Shown here: piece after piece, positions 35,101 through 45,832 of the stretch
How positions within the stretch are numbered: position 1 is the stretch's first letter
How the letters are laid out: each line of letters opens with the position of its first letter
Assembly (NCBI RefSeq): GCF_002234675.1
Contig: NC_019871.2
Location: 19,934,604 to 19,998,603, forward strand
DNA length: 64,000 nucleotides
Reading direction: 5' to 3'
From: Oryzias latipes
Taxonomy: Eukaryota > Chordata > Actinopteri > Beloniformes > Adrianichthyidae
Made by a program: the position numbers and the translations under genes
Notes under the pieces: generated by a model
Seen by the model: only the letters and a program-made list of their open reading frames with translations
What the model was told of the DNA's origin: nothing
Databases searched by the model: none

Positions 35101-38100
35101 ATTAATCAAACATACAGGGCTTTCAGATGCAGACATTTAAAGAGACAAGCCTTACTTTGAACAAACTTCCACCTCAAAATGCTTCTGTCCAACACTGATC
35201 TCCTTTGGAATGGTTACTATAATGTCAAATTTGGGCAAAGCTGCAGACAAGAGAAACGTACTTCACCACGAACGTTCCACTGAAGAAAGCTGGAGAATCT
35301 GAAACACCATCACTTACAGAATTTTTGCACTTTGAAGCTCTGATAGAACCTGTCTTGTCCTGCTTTCAGTACTATCCTGTAGTATCCCTCAGAGGCCCCG
35401 GAGCTCAGCTGAAAGGAACGCTCCAGAATGCCCCTGCGAGGTGTTTGGTTCACCCACTGTTCAATGATGATGTTGTGAGGATCCTGTTAAGTAAGAACCA
35501 AAGACTCCGTTGTTCAAATATTCTCCCAAGTCTTCAACTCGTTTACTGAAAGTTCATTTAAACAAACAATTTGTCTGAATCCATAATGTTTATCCTGAAG
35601 CTGCCATAGATTCTTTTATTTCTATCTTTAACCCTGCAAAGCCCAAAACATCAAAGAACTGACAGATTTAAAAAAAAAATTTGGGGGGATTTAAGAGGGT
35701 TTTTCATTATATCCATAAAACATGGCAATATAATGTTTTAAGAGATATAGGCTAAATATAATCAATTGAGATGAGTGATTTGGTAAGTTGTTGTTCACCA
35801 AAATATCAGTTTAAACTTAAGAGGAAGAAAGCATCTTATTTGCCCACTGTCTCAAATGTGATGCACATGCTTTTTTAGTGATATAACTGTATTATAAACA
35901 ATTATAACGAGTTATCAACAAACCTTGCATTATTTAATTACAAGTAGTCATTTTAAAAATGAATAAAAATAGATGAGTCATTATCTCCATACTTTTTTGA
36001 AACTTAGCAGAACTTTTTCTGCCAAGTGTTTTTGAGATTTCATGGAGGACGCCATTTGGAAAGGAGCAGGAAAAGCCCTTCTATTGCCCACAGTGGAATG
36101 ATGATGGACTACAGGGAACGTGAAGGGGTGGGGCTCTGGGAATTGTAGTTTTTGATGGATTAAAACTAAATTTGACTGAATTTATTTCTCTGGTCAGGAG
36201 TTGTTCACCTTTTGGCGTATCACCACAGTAAATCAGCTTCTACTGAGTTGCACAGGTGGTTTGGCAGAGATGCAGCATGCCTTTCCTGACACAACCCTGT
36301 ATTCTACCCAAGCTGGAAAAACCGACACAGAGAAACCAAGACTTGGGCCCCCTTGTGGCTTCACAGTCAGGCAAGTAGCATGAAGGGTCCAACCCTGGTT
36401 TCCCACGTACCAGTCTTGCATGCAGCCAACTGAGCCATCCGGCCGCTTGTTTTCTCTGGTCAGGAGCTCAATATGTTAAGTATTGAAATTTTTAAAGCAA
36501 TAACCATCTAAAAAAATCAACCATCTCAAAAATAGGAGACCTCTAAGAAATCCAAATCCTCTCGAATAATGATGGTTCAGTCTAAGTGTAGATTTACAAT
36601 GCAGGTCAAAGTAAATTTGATTGTTCTTACCTTTATTAAAACAAATTCAAACTGAAAAGAAGAAGAAAAAGAAGAAGAGTTATTGTTTTTGTCGTTGCAG
36701 CTCGTTGCAGCTCATAACATCAGCATTTCTGAGGAAACTTTTCCAAAGTGAAAGTAGAATTAGGTGATTAGTGATCGTTGTTGCGGCTTCTTCACATTTG
36801 CAACTTTTCAGAGTAAAACCAAATCTTAACAAACACCAAAGCTGGAGACATTTCACCTATTGACTCTATATGAGAACTGAACTGAGTGACCCCCCCCCCC
36901 CCCCCCCCCCCCTCGGCTTTCCAAAGAGAAAGTACCTGCTGGCTCCAAGAAGCCAAAACCCCATAGACTTCTATAAATAAATAGCTATTACTCAGTCTTT
37001 ATATTTTTCAGAATAACCATTCTTGCTCTGATACCTTTTTTTAACATGTTATCGATAATCCTCTTTTTTTCTTCTTTTTTCTGTAGTTCAAATTATGAAC
37101 TGAACAATCAGTTGCCTCAATAAAATTTAGTGGTCTGGCATTGAATGTTGATTGACAGATTTAGTGCAGCCCTCTTTCAAGTGGTCGGAGTGTGGCCCTT
37201 CTACAAGCTCACTCCTGATTGGCCAGAGTGGCTGCCATAGAAAGGTCGACTCAGACCGACTTGAACCGCTTACTGCTTACTGACGACATCTGGCTTCAAC
37301 ATGGTGGTGTCCGTATTGCGAAAAAGTTGCAACTGAATGACTTGATTTTGTTGGAGCCGGAAATAAACAATTTTCTATGGACAATGTCACACTCAATCAG
37401 TCCAGACTCAATGGTTTCACCAAATGAAAACTAGACATCATTAGAAGAAGAAGAAGAATCTGTGTAGAAGAAGATTCTGAGAGTCCACCTCACCTTCTCA
37501 TCAACGGGCTTTAACTCTTTGTTCAACGTGACCGCTCTGAAACGCACTGAGAGACAATGAAAGACATTAATTCCAAGTTTCTACTGTAAAAAGTAGGAAC
37601 ACTGTTTTAAACATGTTCTGGGCTTCATTTCATCTCCTCTCAGGATCTTAACCCAAAGGTTCATCTAAAAATCTCCTGAAAACTGGATTTAACAAAGAGG
37701 GAAGCTTTGAAGCTTTTCTTGTGTTTCTGCTAGATGGAGCATCAGACCTTCAGGATCTGAGAATGGAAGGTCTCAGAGGCTGCTGCAACAACAAACATTC
37801 AACTCAACATCTTCTCTGGGACAATAACACACTAGCATACAGTGAGGCTAAACATTTGGGAGAACATCTGAGTGCTGCAGTCAGGAAACACAAGTACAGA
37901 CAGAAAAATAACGGCATCTTCATCCATCCAATCATCATCATCAGGCCATATCTACCTGTCTGTCCAGGATTATAGATGGCTGTGTCTGTTTGGATGAAGG
38001 TTTTGGGTTTGAAAGTCTTGATGAAAACCTTTTTGACCTCCTTTGAGTAAACCGTCTGTCCTTCTACTGTCACCTCAAACAGCTGGATTTCACATTTTTC

Positions 38101-38632
38101 CACGAGAGGAACCTAAAAAATCAGACGTTTTAGACTGAAAATCCTCTTACTTCATTACAAAACAAATCTGAATGAGAAAATCCACAGGTTCAATACTTTT
38201 AGGGATTAAAAACAGATCAAAAATAATACGAGCTCACATGAAATGAAAAACATTTGATGAAGCTGTTCCTGGTTCCTTTCCTTAACAGGCTCTTGCTACC
38301 GGTTTCAGATTTCAAATAGACGCTCATGATCACAAACTCGCTGGGCTCCTGAAGAACTGCACAGAACTGAGTCTTGGTTCCAGCTTGAAGAATGGCAGGA
38401 ACTGTAACCAGGAAATACCTGCAGGCAAATTTAAACACGCAGGATAAAGTTTGAGTCTGGAAAATGACACCATGAATGAATGCTCAGACACCTACGTATC
38501 ACATGATTCTGCTGATGAGGATGACTGCGATGATGACGAAGATGAGCCTGAAACCTGATCTTGAACCACTAACATCCCAAAAAAGAGGAGACAACGCGTC
38601 CATGTCCACATGGGAATCCCAGAAAGAGCCAT
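21658..38632 (-). CDS. a2m-like: Alpha-2-macroglobulin-like protein, copy A, thioester-less, 1,480 aa in 35 exons
   Basis: This is a secreted protein of the alpha-2-macroglobulin family, whose members trap proteases after bait-region cleavage. I joined 35 coding exons to 4,443 nt with no stop or frameshift; human A2M is 1,474 aa. Most exon lengths match the human gene exactly (53, 21, 85, 110, 127, 122, 52, 84, 157, 75, 91, 69). The order is signal peptide, N-terminal macroglobulin domains, bait region, CUB and thioester domain, receptor-binding domain (listed separately with exon coordinates). The thioester motif is destroyed (PYENGDWN). The open frame and good splice sites argue against a pseudogene. 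The gene is in tandem with copy B upstream. It could be described as ovostatin-like or A2ML1-like; orthology is not resolved. Confidence 0.92.
23575..24165 (-). repeat. Dispersed repeat family D, copy 2 (inverted)
   Basis: The reverse complement aligns with 9,935-10,375 and 60,985-61,825: GCCTTAGTCCCAGCCGCCCT at its start and TTCTTCACGATACACTTACA further on. It sits in the copy A intron between exons 29 and 30. Confidence 0.55.
25680..25910 (+). repeat. M2 repeat fragment and ATAAT-rich tract
   Basis: AAAGACCCACAAAGATGAAA starts a fragment of repeat family M2 (25,680-25,810). It is followed by an (ATAAT)n-like AT tract at 25,865-25,903, bracketed by two copies of ATAATAGACGTCAT. It lies in a copy A intron. 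Confidence 0.45.
26690..28491 (-). other. Copy A exons 19-23: post-bait MG7/CUB region
   Basis: Exons 28269-28491, 27716-27842, 27493-27614, 26923-26974, 26690-26773. The reading includes SVHLTVPSVVTNWETDAFCL, GESFVLKATVTNNLQSCIK, LCTFCLCGGKSKTLRWTI and GSLNIKVAAM. The last four exon lengths (127, 122, 52, 84) equal those of copy B and of human A2M. Confidence 0.88.
28622..28762 (+). repeat. (ATGT)n microsatellite, about 34 units
   Basis: A near-perfect ATGT tetranucleotide array lies in the copy A intron between exons 18 and 19. ORFs across it (Met-Tyr-Val-Cys periodicity) are artefacts. Confidence 0.95.
29282..30159 (-). other. Copy A exons 15-18, including the bait region
   Basis: Exons 30010-30159, 29694-29837, 29540-29621, 29282-29438. 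Exon 15 encodes FAIPGEKVKLSLKADPDSLC, exon 16 IFDLLPIQKPDSIP … VRPKRSISG, exon 17 a short KQGMVILSNLEISNPKCLK segment, and exon 18 the bait proper. The bait runs from about DLDIFMKFDSKSGEV through PAIPEPGTIPYSCPYVEP to the conserved WIFDLYNVG. It is acidic and proline-rich with few basic residues, and contains a cysteine. It shows no alignable similarity to the bait of copy B. Confidence 0.85.
30310..30371. repeat. (TA)n microsatellite, distal edge of the inserted LINE
   Basis: An almost pure TA tract abuts the point where the reverse transcriptase reading frame of the inserted element is cut off. Confidence 0.9.
30372..32082 (-). mobile_element. Truncated non-LTR retrotransposon, R4/Dong/Rex6-like reverse transcriptase
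   Basis: The minus strand encodes a reverse transcriptase fragment: NWTAPGPDMIHAYWLKKL, SNYRPITCLSTTWKLMSGII, WIDYKKAYDSMPHTWITECL, GIYQGDALSPLLFCIGLNPL, then YMDDIKLYAKSE with the catalytic DD. One in-frame TGA (30,776-30,778) separates two parts that share a frame. The fragment stops just after YALPVISY where a TA tract begins, so the C-terminal endonuclease part is missing. It lies in copy A intron 14. The clade call is by remembered motif wording and is uncertain. Confidence 0.75.
32083..32140. repeat. (TA)n/(TG)n microsatellite, proximal edge of the inserted LINE
   Basis: A TA tract flowing into TGTGTGTG bounds the 5' side of the LINE fragment. Confidence 0.9.
32234..35483 (-). other. 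Copy A exons 6-14: macroglobulin domains before the bait region
   Basis: Exons 35318-35483, 35156-35240, 34937-35084, 34169-34286, 33898-34007, 33641-33808, 33339-33557, 32451-32511, 32234-32379. The translation reads DPHNIIIEQWVNQTP … SLPKFDIIVTIPKEI … LCESGCATLTFDVSSFTG … ITYSIGRLSFLETPQTYTQG … VQAVSYSGSPVAHLKLY … EFDFPLKVTPDMAPYIQVV, all family-typical. Phases are consistent throughout. The exon 13 donor (GAAG/GTGTGT) was chosen by analogy with copy B. Confidence 0.9.
32810..33325. repeat. Degenerate CA-rich minisatellite
   Basis: Repeated variants of CACACCTGCAACAATCACAC with TTCAGCAACAAC spacers run through about 500 bp of copy A intron 12. Units vary in length (about 25-60 bp), so it is an old, irregular array. 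It ends 14 bp before exon 12. Confidence 0.75.
36262..36450 (-). mobile_element. tRNA-derived SINE family S, copy 1 (reverse)
   Basis: On the minus strand it starts CGGCCGGATGGCTCAGTTGG, a tRNA-like A-box region, followed by a B-box-like stretch and the tail block also seen at 62,240-62,275 (CCTTTCCTGACACAACCCTG on the plus strand). It lies in copy A intron 5. Confidence 0.6.
36631..38632 (-). other. Copy A exons 1-5: signal peptide, Ser-rich linker, first MG domain
   Basis: Exons 38496-38632, 38238-38418, 37956-38112, 37494-37546, 36631-36651. The start ATG (38,630-38,632) opens a hydrophobic leader (RCLLFFGMLVVQDQVSG) followed by a serine run (11 Ser within about 15 residues) before the conserved YFLVTVPAIL. 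The fifth exon is a 21-nt microexon (FEFVLIK), conserved in length with copy B and with mammals. The first-exon donor is GTAGGT. Confidence 0.88.
36850..37430. repeat. MITE-like family M1, full-length-looking copy with a 23-C run
   Basis: The left end is TATTGACTCTATATGAGAAC then TGAACTGAGTGAC; the right end (CAATCAGTCCAGACTCAATGG) is its inverted partner. A 23-C homopolymer (36,890-36,912) sits just inside the left end. The right half matches 62,925-63,050. It lies in the intron between copy A exons 4 and 5. Confidence 0.6.
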
Positions 38633-38700
38633 GACGGTGAAGAACCTCAGAGGCAGGGCTGCTTAAATAGATCCAAACTCCACCCAGCATGAAGATTACA
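38633..38700 (-). promoter_or_regulatory. Putative TATA-like core promoter of copy A
   Basis: TATTTAAG reads on the minus strand at 38,662-38,669, about 30 bp upstream of the start codon. This would imply a very short 5' UTR, unless the real start site is further upstream. Confidence 0.35.
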
Positions 38701-40975
38701 TCCCTCACAGCTCATCCTGACTCATCGCAGAAGATCACTGCCTCTGACGAGGAACCAGAACACAACGTCTCTGTACATCACAGACAGAAAGTAAAATTTC
38801 TCCAGCCGATGGATTTTTTTTCTGATGGGATTCTCCTCCTTTCACGGATTCCTACAAATGAAAAATGCAGAGAAAAACTGGAGATCACACAAACATTACA
38901 AAGACCAGCAAACAAAGCAAATGCCTCAGTGACTTATGTGAAAAGCTTTCAATAACTATCAAATGTAAGAATAGAATACAGTTAGAAATTCATCATTTCT
39001 AACTGCAAACACTGGATGTTGGTCCTCATGCTTCAATTATTTCACTTCAAGCACAGGAAGAAAAATTCTTCATTACACTTTAACTATAAAAAAATAATTG
39101 AATGGAAAAACCATCTGACTTTAACTTTATCCTGCATCCTTTAACTAATCCATCAACTTTTTTAACATGACACCATGTAAAACGGCAGCATTTGGTTGTT
39201 CCCGTCAAAGACGAAACTGCAGCCTTAAAACTGAACATGCAGCAACAAAAACAAGAAACCTGGTTATCTTCTGATGAACACACTGCAGTTAACAGAGCCG
39301 ACGTTGAGCCGGCTGGGCTCATTCCTGCTGATATGAAGCTGGAACCATATCTATGGACCTGAATGTGATTCATCTGAGAGCACAGAGGAACAATGTGTTA
39401 CTCAGACAGTCAGTACAGAGATCAGTTTGATTTCAAAGTTCCACCGTGTCCATCATCATCCTCTCTAACCAGAGCTACCGTGTGTAGAAGTTTAAATACG
39501 TTTGAGCAACCTTGAAATGTTCTGGTGACCTTAAAACTGAGAGAAAACAACTGCAAGCACTGATGGTCAGAGGAACGGCGATTCATTAACAACTGTAGCA
39601 GAAAACCTGCCAGGCAAGGCAAGTTTATTTGTTTTGCATATTTCATGTCAAAACACAGTCCAGTTGACCTAAGCCTACATTCACAACAGAAACATACCCA
39701 ATACGAGCATGTGTCAGCCTCCTACAGTTGGAAGAGGCTCAGTGCAAAATTTTGAAGCTGTGCAAATCTCCAGGCCTTTTCTTTCACAGCTCTAGTCTGA
39801 AATGTAAAAGACTTGGTGTCGTATAATTCCAGCCAGGCACAAACCACAACTATTAATTTCTCCTCAAGGATCAGTGAATTGGTTAGTTCAAAAGGGGCCC
39901 AAGTCCACAATTTTTCAAAATAGAGATATTATATGTTTTATGGTCTTCAAGGGAAAAGCTATCTGATCAAGTGCAAGCTATACAATTAAAATAATTTCCT
40001 GGAAAAACAAACCTCTTGGACTTGGACCCCTATTGAACTAACCGATTCAATTTTCAAATGGTTGGTACTTCCATGAATTACAACAAATGTCACTTGTCAC
40101 TATCAAACCAGAGTCCCCGATTAGTCAAAGTTTAACCCGGTTTAACTTTCATCACAAATTCAATGAAGTCTGCGTTTAGAAGTTATAGCCCAAAACCTTT
40201 TGTAGAAACTTGTGTGGCGATGCGTGAACCTGAGAGTTTTAAACATGGGAGTTTCAAAAGTTGGGTGTTTTCGCATGGTCATCATTCTAGGAGTCAGCCA
40301 TGTTGGCGATATCAAAACATAAACCAACGTTTGAGGACGACTCCAGAACTCTGCTTTAAGGCAAAGTGAAGCTTTCCGCAATTTAAATAAGGAAGATCTC
40401 CCTAATTTTCAGGTATTCTGGGTTGCTGATTCTTTCCTCATATGTAACTTATGAATTGGTCTGGAACTCTGGAATTCGAGTTCCAGACATTTCACAAGCT
40501 CACCTCCGCCTCGCTCTCCTCCTGGCTGTTCGCTTTGCCGTAGTCTGGCCTTAACCACCATCAGTGTCTGGGCTCTTGAGTCTCTTCTTGTTCTGTGTTC
40601 ATCACAAACACTCAAGACGGCCCAGAGCCCAACCGCCAAAGACTACTGACTATGTCATGTGTTCCTGTTTCACTCCGAAATCTTTCAGTCGCAGTTTCAA
40701 GATCTCTCCTTATTAAATTAATGACTGTGAACTGAGCTGTCACAACAGGTCATACAGAGAAACTCAACTGCAGTTTTGCTGATTGACAAAAATTGTGAAG
40801 ACCTAGTATGAGGTGACAAAGAATTTGATGACAGAAACAAGGCATCTATGGATTTTTAGCCTCCAACAGAATTTGATAAGAGTTGGGAAAAAATATTGTA
40901 AAAGTTATCATTTTAGCAATGATTTCTGCCATTGATTAAATTTCAGGAGAAAAGACAATTTATACTATAAAGTAA
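38701..40975. other. Intergenic between the two macroglobulin genes; MADF-like remnant within
   Basis: Mostly unremarkable sequence. Between 39,720 and 40,080 the minus strand has ELYDTKSFTFQTRAVKEKAW plus flanks shared with 17,680-17,995, the same MADF-type transposon remnant. A SINE- or LINE-like origin of the rest could not be shown. Confidence 0.45.
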
Positions 40976-41003
40976 TGACATTACTATTAGTGTATCATCC
41001 ATC

Positions 41004-41875
41004 TGTTGTGAGTTTTGCTTGGCATGCTCTCCACTCTCCTGGTCTCTACCTGGTGTGCCTAATCACTGTCATTCATTCCACCAGTGAGCAACAGTATTTA
41101 GGACTGACAGCATGTCACATTCAAAAGCATTCCATTTCAAACTGTTCCATTCCTCTCCCCTCCACTGTCATCCTGGCGATCGAGGCACTGGCGATCGAAG
41201 CACTGGCGATCGAGGCACTGGCGCCATCTTCAACCAAAGGTTTTGGTCCCAAACATGTTGACTGTTGCAAGATGGCAGACGCAGAAGGCCAGCTCCATCG
41301 TACCATGTTAGTCAATAGGTATGGCTGTCAACCTCTGACCTTCCACTTTGGGTGTGGAGTTTTTTGTCGGCCTATTTCCCATCACTAAAGTGATCAACCT
41401 TGTTGGTGTCCGCCTGCGGCTGTTACCCATGCATGTTCACCCAACGTTCCATTTGTCTAGGCTGAAGCCCACTCTGAACTCTAATTTGGATCCCGCTTCC
41501 AATTCCCCTCCCGCTCGGATTGTCGATGGAAGCCCTGCCTACACTGTTGAGGCTCTTCAGAAGTCTCACCGTCGGGGAAGGGGGTTTCAGTATCTGGTAG
41601 ACTGGGAGGGCTATGATCCTGAGGAGCAGTCCCGGGTGCCTTCTCAGTTCATCCAGGACCTTGACCTTATTTCTCAGTTTCATCTTGATCACCCTGGGCA
41701 GCCTGTTGCACCTTTGGTGACGGTTCTTAGTTGGGAGGCACCGTCATGATGTGTGGTGAGTTTTACTTGGCATGCCCTCCACTCTCCAGTCTCCACCTGT
41801 TGTGCCTAATCAGTCATTCATTCCACCTGTGAGCCACAGTTTTTAGGTATAACACACTCTTTACTAGCTCATTGT
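41004..41875 (+). mobile_element. Deletion derivative of a Ty3/Gypsy LTR retrotransposon
   Basis: The segment 41,004-41,115 (TGTTGTGAGTTTTGCTTGGC) is repeated at 41,750-41,865 (TGTGGTGAGTTTTACTTGGC), consistent with paired LTR fragments. Between them the plus strand encodes the end of an integrase with a chromodomain ([20 protein letters not shown] then DWEGYDPEE). The gag, protease and reverse transcriptase regions are absent. A 15-bp unit (CTGGCGATCGAGGCA) is repeated three times at 41,174-41,221. Confidence 0.7.
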
Positions 41876-42003
41876 GCCTTAGCTCATATTCCAGCATTTC
41901 ACAGTGCTCACAGTTTTTGCCTGGCTGTTACTGACCCCTTTTTTCTGTCCCTGGTCAAGGGTTGGTCTGTTTGTTTCTGATCTGTTTTTTCTGCCTCTGA
42001 GTT

Positions 42004-43027
42004 TTGGATTTTCATTTTCTGGGTAATTTGTATATGGCTAAAGTCCAATCCACCAATGGGGTGAGACAAGGGGGCATTCTCTCTCCTATTCTGTTTAATT
42101 TATATTTGGATGAATTGTCTCTTAAACTTAAAGCCTGTCACACTGGTTGTGTGGCTGGAGATCTCATTATCAACCATTTGATGTATGCTGACGATCTAGT
42201 TGTGTTGAGTCCAAGTACTGCTGGTCTTCAACAATTGCTTAACATCTGTTCAGCTTATTGGCTTGGTAATTACATCTTTAGTAATGCACAAAAAAAAGTC
42301 TGAATGTGATTTCTCGGACAAAAGAAGACAATAAACAAAAATTCCCTGATTTTTACCTTTCAAATGCAGTGCTTGTGTGTTCTCATAAGATCAAGTATCT
42401 TGGGCATGTCCTTTCAGAAGACTTGTCGGATGACGCAGATATATCTACAGTGTTGTGTGGTATATGGCCAAGCCAACACTCTTTCTCGAAAGTTTGGTAT
42501 GTGTACAGAAGGAGTCAAGGGGACATTATTTAAAGCATTTTGTACTCCTCTGTATACAGCTCATCTTTGGGTGAACTATAAAAGTGCCAGTATGAGAAAG
42601 CTGCAGGTGGCGTACAATGATGCTCTAAGAGGGCTTTTAAAAAAGTCAAGGAAGACGAGTGCTAGTGAGCTGTTCGTTTCTCTCAGAATTTACACTCTCT
42701 GGCCTCTATGCGCTCACTCATGTTCAAGTTTATCTGCAGATTAAATGCTTCATAGAATACTCTCATCTTGGCTATAAGTAACAATAGATTTAGTGCCATA
42801 CGCTTCCAGTCAAATTAATGGAAACACTGGAGGGACTGTCTTTTTATTTGTCATTGTAGCTAATGTTTTTATGGTGTGGTATGTATATGTAATCTTTTTA
42901 TCTTGGTATTTTTTTGTTAACTATATACTGTACCTCAACTTGTGTATTTTTGACACCGTGTATTTTTTATTTTTAATGTAGTGGGTCTGTGTACTCCTTT
43001 TTACTGATTGGACCATGAGTCTGGAAT

Positions 43028-43075
<48 letters not shown>

Positions 43076-43080
43076 GAAGA
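42004..43080 (+). mobile_element. Frameshifted non-LTR reverse transcriptase fragment with CT/ATCT tail
   Basis: The plus strand reads GVRQGGILSPILFNLYLDEL and HLMYADDLVVLSPS (catalytic ADD), then shifts frame into YLGHVLSED and SMRKLQVAYNDALRGLLKKS. The element ends in (CT)n then (ATCT)n at 43,032-43,075. It is dead through several frameshifts. The LINE clade is not determined. Confidence 0.7.
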
Positions 43081-43236
43081 CAATATTTATATATACAGAT
43101 GTGTGTATGTGGTCTTTATTGTGTTAAAGCTGGTGCTGTTTTAATTTGACATTCTATATATTTCTTTAGATGAGTGTTGTATTCTCTTTTTTTCTGTTGG
43201 TTTGGGGTTTAAGAACTGCAGAACATCCACTCATGT

Positions 43237-43499
43237 TTTATTTGGTCTTATTTTGGTCATAAACCTTCTTTTAATGTATTTCATACTTTTCATCTCTTCT
43301 TTTCAACTCGTTCACACAAAGTGGATCACAGAAATAAAACCATGAGCTTCACTTAGGACAGTCTCTTTACTGAACTTTTAAAACTCATAGTTTATACAAA
43401 AGTGATGCTTAATGTCTCCTCCTGGAGGTAAAATGATGAGGTTCAGGCATGTACTGCCACCCGCATTCTTGTGATCTGAAGTGCAGCAGTGACTCCTGA
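43237..43499 (-). other. Probable last exon (3' UTR) of macroglobulin copy B
   Basis: An acceptor (TTGTTTTCAG) lies above about 43,497 on the minus strand, and an AATAAA occurs at 43,237-43,242. Because the preceding exon already contains a stop, this exon would be untranslated. It does hold 17 open codons in the phase-compatible frame. Confidence 0.4.
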
Positions 43500-44454
43500 A
43501 AACAAGTGAGAAGAGATACATTTTCATTTTTATTTAATTGGTGTTTTTAGGTTAACAAGCTGCAGAATGAAGAGACAACGATGTTTCAGAAATAAAAGCC
43601 CAAACATCAACCAGTTTCACTCAGTTACTATAAAACAAAACAAAGTAAACTCTCAGATGGACTAAGAGAATTCAGCAACAGAATCACTCAGATGGTTTTA
43701 AAGGGATGGTTGTGTTGAGTTTTGGGTTGAGTTTGAGGCCAAACTACTGCAGTGAATGTAGAACAGCAGGTAAACACCTGCTGTGGCCTGCAGGAGGCTC
43801 ACATCTCACGTGAGGAGAAGCTGAGATGTTGATGGATCCTCCTATTTCCTGTGGTCTGCTCCTCTGCCTGTTTTAGGACTGCTTTGGCTGCAGCGTTGTG
43901 GAAAATCATTTTACAATTTTACAGCAGAAGGCCACTCCTCAGCTGCCCTGGCCGGGTCATCAGCTGAAGCTCACATTCAGGAGGAACCCTAACCCTAACC
44001 CATACTATGGATCCTTCTGAGACCATGGGACCATGGGTTCATGGTTCTGCATGGAGCACCACACATGTCTGTTCCATGTTTGAGAACCTGTGGATCCAGT
44101 GCAGACGTGTTCTTTGACAGGATGCCTAGAAAGGGGTGCTTTAGGAATTTGGGGGGTAATTTGATCCTTTCCCCTTTTATCCTATGTACCATTTTAAAGG
44201 AGAAATGAAAAAAATGTTAGTCTTACACAGCCTCAGTCTTACACCCTGAGGCAGATCCATCTATAGGGATAAATGAGCAGCTAATATCACAAATGCAAGA
44301 GATGTAAATAAGCTTCCTTTGACACAACCAGAGGAAAATGCAAACATTGACGAGCCAGGTGGTTTGAACATGTGACAAGAAGAGGGGCATCTTTGTCGAG
44401 GCTGCTCGCTCTGGGAGCCAAACTATGCTCAGGTGGACAACAGTTGATGGAGGT

Positions 44455-44575
44455 GTTTGTGTGTGTGTGCGTGTGTGCACGCATGCACACACGCACACAC
44501 ACACAAACACACATCAACACACACAAAAATGCATACAAACACACCCATAGATACACACCCACCCACACAAACACA
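44455..44575. repeat. Inverted TG/CA dinucleotide repeat
   Basis: (TG)n with GTGTGCACGCATGCACAC at its centre passes into (CA)n, so the tract is self-complementary. It lies in the intron before the last exon of copy B. Confidence 0.8.
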
Positions 44576-44621
44576 TTTGCATGAACAAAGCCATTTTTTT
44601 GTTTACATTTTTTCTTTTACC

Positions 44622-45832
44622 TCAATTTTGAAAAGTATATTCGGCCTCAGCTCGTTCACCTTCAAAGAGAAAATAGGACAAGTTCAAATCAAATTCCACA
44701 TTAAGTTGTCCCTTAATTTAAAAACAATACTTAAAATGAATCATTTATTAGTTTATTGATCAGATATTTTAGGAGTAAAGTGATTTACTTGGCTGGTAAT
44801 AGTCGTAGAGTGTGACCACAGCAGGTTTGAGGTTCTGCACGACGTGCTGCTGTTCGAGTACCAGGCTGTAGTTCATGGGTAGCTCCTTCACCAGCTGTAC
44901 ACACAACCCCAACACAGATTACAAACTAGGCAACAAACTCAACTATGGTTGTGGTAGAATTATTCTGAAGCCTCTTCTTACCTCTCGAAGGTAAACCAAA
45001 ACATGGCCGTCTTTGTGCTCGACACGATCCACGAGGGGTGCTTTCTTGATCTGCAAAGAGCAAAACCTGAGACTTTTTATTTCTGTCCTTAGAAGCACCA
45101 AAGCTTTCTCATTCAAAATATAAAAAGAAACCAGGAGAAACAAAAATTGAACTTACACTGTCTAAAGACTTCACGTTCGGTACAAATCCAGACAGTATTG
45201 TGATATCTATGATCACCATGTTTGTGTTTGTCTCTTTCCCAGTGTATCTGCAAAGAACAAGAAATTATTTGTATCAACCAACATTTCTAGAGCACTTTTT
45301 TCATAATTTGCAGTTTTTATGTTATACAAATACAACATTAAACAGAACAGATATGATTTTTGAAATAGAGGAAAAATAAGTTTCTAACAAAGGAGAAGGT
45401 TTGAATAAAACTACTATTTCGATAAACTTTTTTTTAAAATAGTATTTTTGATAAAAAGATACATTTAAAAACATCTAATTAAAATGAGACACTTTAGTTT
45501 TAGTTTGTGAAGCTCCACAAAGTCAGATCCTCAGGGAGGCTTCACAAGAGAAGGCTTGGACCTGACCATCACCTGAGGATCAGAACTCAGAACATTAGCT
45601 CTGAAAATAAACTTCCACTTCTGCCTGCACTCATTCCAAAACAACACAGTCTAAAAGTCACCAATAGAAACCATGATCTGCGTTTGTGTGTATGATGTGT
45701 GTTGAATCTTTACAGGGAGTTGAGCTTCAGAATCACTCTGGGTTTCTTGGTTGATAAGTCAGCTTCCGGTAGAACCTTTATACTCAGGGTGTTTGTCTCT
45801 TGGGGGGTGGGGATGTTGTAAAAGAGAGAAAT
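44622..45832 (-). other. Copy B exons 31-35: receptor-binding domain
   Basis: Exons 45714-45832, 45157-45247, 44982-45050, 44789-44894, 44621-44659 (stop 44,622-44,624). The reading includes [50 protein letters not shown] and [15 protein letters not shown] lysine matching one of the two receptor-contact lysines of human A2M is retained (NVKSL). The last reading is AEAEYTFQN then stop, where human A2M has AEYNAPC and further residues. Confidence 0.85.

Noticed and set aside
43985-44002. Interstitial telomere repeat
   Set aside because: Only about two and a half CCCTAA units; chance occurrence is enough. The CCTAA-like stretch near 23,468 is likewise too short and irregular.
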